8,454 nt of DNA. It comes from E44-bin32 sp034430615. GTDB lineage: Bacteria; Chloroflexota; Anaerolineae; Anaerolineales; E44-bin32. Both the position numbers and the translations under genes were made by a program. The notes under the pieces were generated by a model. It was given only the letters and a program-made list of their open reading frames with translations, did no database searches and had not been told where the DNA came from. The stretch lies in NCBI GenBank assembly GCA_034430615.1, contig DAOUEJ010000223.1, positions 1-8,454 on the forward strand, given 5' to 3'. Below, in pieces: positions 6,045 to 8,454 of the stretch. Each line of letters begins with the position of its first letter. Positions within the stretch are counted from its first letter, which is position 1.

Positions 6045-8101
6045 GCCGACACCTCCAGTCCACCGGGCAGATCGAGCGCGAGCGCATCCACCATTGCCTC
6101 ATACTGCTTTAAGGTCCAGCCCTGGATATCGATCGCTCCATGCGGGCAGGCGCTGACGCAATTACCGCAGCCGGAGCAGTTAGCCGCACTTACCACCGCA
6201 CGCCGGATTTCACCACCGTTTTGCCGGATTGTATCCAGCGAGATTGCGTTCTCGTATGCGCAAACCTCGACACATGCACCGCTGCCTTCGCACAATTCGG
6301 CATTCACGCGTGCGACAAACGGCTCAAGCTCCACACGGCCCAGACTGAGCAAGCAGGCGACTTTTGCTGCGGCAGCCTCCGCCGCTGACACACTCTCCTG
6401 AATCGTCATCGGACCCTGGGCGGTGCCCGCCAGGACCACACCCGGAACCGCCGTCTCCACCGGCCGCAACTTTGGATGCACCTCGAGTAGAAAGCGATCC
6501 TTGCCAGGAGAAATCTTAAGCATGTCGATCAGATCTTTGACCGGGCGTGGCATCATCCCGACTGCTAGGACTACCATGTCGGCCGGTATCTCGATCGTCT
6601 CTCCCCAGGTGAGTTGATCCTCCAACCGCACCACGAGCGGATGTGTGTCCCCGGCCTCCAGCGCCTCGACGACGGGCGGGTTCTCGCCCTGGTAGCGCAG
6701 GATGACTGTCCCGTTTTCCAGGGTCTGGCGGTAGAACTCCTCATGCCCGCGCCCGTAAGTGCGAATGTCCTCATGTACGTCATAAAGGTGGATATCTGGA
6801 AAGCGCTCTTTCAGCTCCAGGCTCTCATAGAGGGTCGCTGTGCAGCAAACGCGCGAACAGTAATTGTTGACCTGCCCATCGGGTTGCGGCTGATGGATCC
6901 CCTCGATCTGGCGGCTGCCGACACAGTGCAGCAAAACAATGTCACGGACCGCATGTTCATTGATCTCGAGCTCGGCACCCTCCTCAAGCAGCGCTAACTT
7001 ACGTATCAGCTGTGGAAGCGTGACCACCTCTGGCAGCTCGCCGTAGCCGTACTCGCCTTGAGCAGGTTCATAGGGGTTGAAGCCGGTGGCGATGACAATC
7101 GCTCCGGCGGTGAGCTTGATCACTTGTGGTTGGTTTTCAAGCACAATCGAGCGGCCATCGCACTCGATCGGGAGGCCGTCGTAATTTTCCCAATCCACAG
7201 CCGGCGAAGGGGGAAAGCAGCCTGAGTAGGGCCGGTAGATGATCCCGCGCCGGGTGAGGCCGTAATTGAACTCGTCGGGCACATTCTTTTCACAGGCAGC
7301 GATCAGCTTCTCTCCCAGTTCGGAGGTGACGCCGCGCGACTGCTTCGTGATCTCGACTTTGAAATCGCCGACATTACCCGAGACAGAGGTGAGCTGTGCT
7401 CCGGTGTGGGTGGTGATGCGCGGATCCTCAACCACGCTCTCGATCAAACCAGCCAGCGCAGTCCGTGCGTGCTCGCCGGTTGGGAAGGTATTCTCAAGCT
7501 GAGCCATGCGCCCACCCAGGAAGGGAGTCTTCTCAATCAAAGTGACCTGCATACCACGGCGGGCACAGTCTAATGCGGATTTCAACCCGGCCACCCCGCC
7601 CCCGATCACAAGCGCGTGCTTTTCGGCGTGCAGACGGATAGCATCCAGCGGCTCGAGCAGGCGCGCCTTGGCCACACCGGCTGCCATCAAGCGGATAGCC
7701 TTCTCGGTTGCAGAAAGACGATCATGGCCGTGCACCCAGCTATCCTGTTCTCTCAACCCGACGTGATGATAGTAGTAGCGGTTCAAGCCAGCTCGCTCGA
7801 CGGTATTGCGGAATGTGCTCTCATGCAGCGACGGTGCACATGCTCCGATCACAACCCGGTTGACACCCATCTGGCGGATGTCTTCTTCGATGATCGATTG
7901 GCCAGCATCAGAGCACATCGACATGTTCGTGCGCGAGACAACCACGTCCGGGAACCCGCCCAGGGTTCGCGCAACGAGCTCGCAATCGACCGCATCGCTG
8001 ATGTTGCCACCACAGTAGCATGTATAGACACCGATGCGTAGGGCTTCGCTGCTCGTTGGCAGGCTTTTGTCCAGGCCGTTGCCTGCTGGTTCATCAGGCA
8101 T
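6041..8101 (-). CDS. hdrA: HdrA-like FAD/iron-sulfur oxidoreductase (second Qmo/Hdr flavoprotein)
   Basis: This 686-residue cytoplasmic flavoprotein has HdrA architecture. The N-terminal domain has VYTCYCGGN (C28, C30), C40, C63 in MCSDAGQ and the hallmark GACAPSLHESTFRNTVERAG (from 87). The FAD domain has ALVIGGGVAG (163-172) and AIVIATGFNPYEP. HCVGSRQ (C393) and YCSRVCC (C415, C419, C420) form the HdrA-specific cysteine set. The second half of the FAD domain ends in GVVLAGTAQGPM. A 2x[4Fe-4S] ferredoxin closes the protein. Two oddities are seen. The ferredoxin normally inserted before the VPDEFNYGL segment has only C270 left. The first C-terminal motif reads C604-E-G-S607-G-A-C610, with Ser where Cys is expected, while the second (C642, C645, C648, C652) is intact. 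GGAGGT (minus strand, 8107-8112) supports the ATG, which overlaps the preceding gene by 8 bases. It lacks the MvhD tail of QmoB, so I use the HdrA name. Its likely role is electron transfer between its partner flavoprotein and the QmoC-like subunit. Confidence 0.9.
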   Translation of the reverse strand: MPDEPAGNGLDKSLPTSSEALRIGVYTCYCGGNISDAVDCELVARTLGGFPDVVVSRTNMSMCSDAGQSIIEEDIRQMGVNRVVIGACAPSLHESTFRNTVERAGLNRYYYHHVGLREQDSWVHGHDRLSATEKAIRLMAAGVAKARLLEPLDAIRLHAEKHALVIGGGVAGLKSALDCARRGMQVTLIEKTPFLGGRMAQLENTFPTGEHARTALAGLIESVVEDPRITTHTGAQLTSVSGNVGDFKVEITKQSRGVTSELGEKLIAACEKNVPDEFNYGLTRRGIIYRPYSGCFPPSPAVDWENYDGLPIECDGRSIVLENQPQVIKLTAGAIVIATGFNPYEPAQGEYGYGELPEVVTLPQLIRKLALLEEGAELEINEHAVRDIVLLHCVGSRQIEGIHQPQPDGQVNNYCSRVCCTATLYESLELKERFPDIHLYDVHEDIRTYGRGHEEFYRQTLENGTVILRYQGENPPVVEALEAGDTHPLVVRLEDQLTWGETIEIPADMVVLAVGMMPRPVKDLIDMLKISPGKDRFLLEVHPKLRPVETAVPGVVLAGTAQGPMTIQESVSAAEAAAAKVACLLSLGRVELEPFVARVNAELCEGSGACVEVCAYENAISLDTIRQNGGEIRRAVVSAANCSGCGNCVSACPHGAIDIQGWTLKQYEAMVDALALDLPGGLEVSA

Positions 8102-8454
8102 GGGTGACCTCCATCTCAGATTCGGCGATAGAAGTGCCGTTCATTCTTATCAGGAAGGATTCAATGTAGGAGGCCGCACTTGCCGCAGCTGCGCCGGCCA
8201 TGATAATGCTGTCTACAATGTCCATCGGCCCGGCCGCGCTCCCCGCAACAAAGATTCCGGGACGTTCGGTCAAGCTCGGTGATAGGTTCGGCGATAACTG
8301 CTCCACAAATCCATCGCTGGCGACAGGCACCTCGTAGAGGGTTTGCGGGTTGTACTGGGGCAGCATTCCGACCGAGAGCACAACCAGATCATGTGTACGT
8401 TCGGTTACATTGGGTTTTCCATCGATGCTTTCCAACCGCAGCACCGGGTTCCGA
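8094..8454 (-). CDS. C-terminal part of an HdrA/QmoA-like flavoprotein (cut by window edge)
   Basis: The frame is open to the right edge, and about 120 residues are visible. They match the last part of the two-dinucleotide-binding (thioredoxin-reductase-like) fold of HdrA and QmoA. HDLVVLSVGMLPQ is the strand-turn of the FAD domain. PGIFVAGSAAGPMDIVDSI holds the conserved AG and GP-D residues that contact FAD, followed by an Ala-rich helix (AGAAAASAASYIE). No C-terminal ferredoxin follows, unlike the next gene, which fits QmoA, a flavoprotein of about 400 residues. Being the gene before a second HdrA-type protein and a QmoC-like subunit supports this. The start and N-terminal half are outside the window, so a longer HdrA-like protein cannot be excluded. 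The stop overlaps the next ATG by 8 bases. Confidence 0.82.
   Translation of the reverse strand, partial: RNPVLRLESIDGKPNVTERTHDLVVLSVGMLPQYNPQTLYEVPVASDGFVEQLSPNLSPSLTERPGIFVAGSAAGPMDIVDSIIMAGAAAASAASYIESFLIRMNGTSIAESEMEVTHA

Noticed and set aside
5835..6401. A 188-codon plus-strand open frame
   Set aside because: It is antisense to the winged-helix gene and the iron-sulfur end of the HdrA gene, which have strong motifs and ribosome sites.
6041..8101. Naming this gene qmoB
   Set aside because: The N-terminal GACAPSLHES domain and the total length fit HdrA, and the MvhD-type C-terminal domain of QmoB is absent.
1..8454. CRISPR array, tRNA or rRNA
   Set aside because: No regularly spaced repeats, cloverleaf-like segments or rRNA signatures were seen on either strand.

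Overview
This window looks like chromosomal DNA from a moderately GC-rich, probably anaerobic or facultative bacterium. The best guess is a Chloroflexota (Anaerolineae-type) genome. That guess rests on two secreted lipoproteins (a TolB-like propeller and a jelly-roll protein with a Thr/Pro-rich linker), on GTG and TTG starts behind good Shine-Dalgarno sites, and on a heterodisulfide-reductase/Qmo-like redox operon. It is inferred from gene content, not from a marker gene.

Layout. (1) Positions 1-68 may hold the last codons of a + strand gene. (2) Positions 113-2576, minus strand, hold two lipoprotein genes in one likely operon: the jelly-roll protein first, then the propeller. (3) Positions 2577-3135 are a gene-poor spacer with the promoter of the lipoprotein operon, a terminator-like hairpin, the 3' relic of a cold-shock protein gene, and a structured upstream region for the next gene. 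(4) Positions 3136-4065, plus strand, encode a LysR-type regulator with a strong intrinsic terminator. (5) Positions 4160-8454, minus strand, form one compact operon that enters from the right edge. It encodes the end of a first HdrA/QmoA-like flavoprotein, a full-length HdrA-like iron-sulfur flavoprotein, a 100-residue winged-helix-like protein, a QmoC-like fusion of an iron-sulfur domain with a membrane cytochrome b, and a DsrE-family protein.

How the genes may work together. In the right-hand operon the two HdrA-like flavoproteins plus the QmoC-like membrane subunit resemble QmoABC, which passes electrons between the quinone pool and a soluble partner such as APS reductase. The second subunit, however, is an HdrA-type protein without the MvhD tail expected of QmoB. 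Its inserted ferredoxin has lost its cysteine motif, and one C-terminal cluster motif has Ser in place of Cys. A DsrE-type sulfur-handling protein at the operon end points to sulfur metabolism. A DNA-binding-like small protein overlaps the genes on both sides by 4 bases, so it may be made in step with the complex. The LysR gene converges on this operon and could regulate it, but nothing in the window proves that. The most interesting content is this modified Qmo/Hdr cassette and its embedded winged-helix protein.
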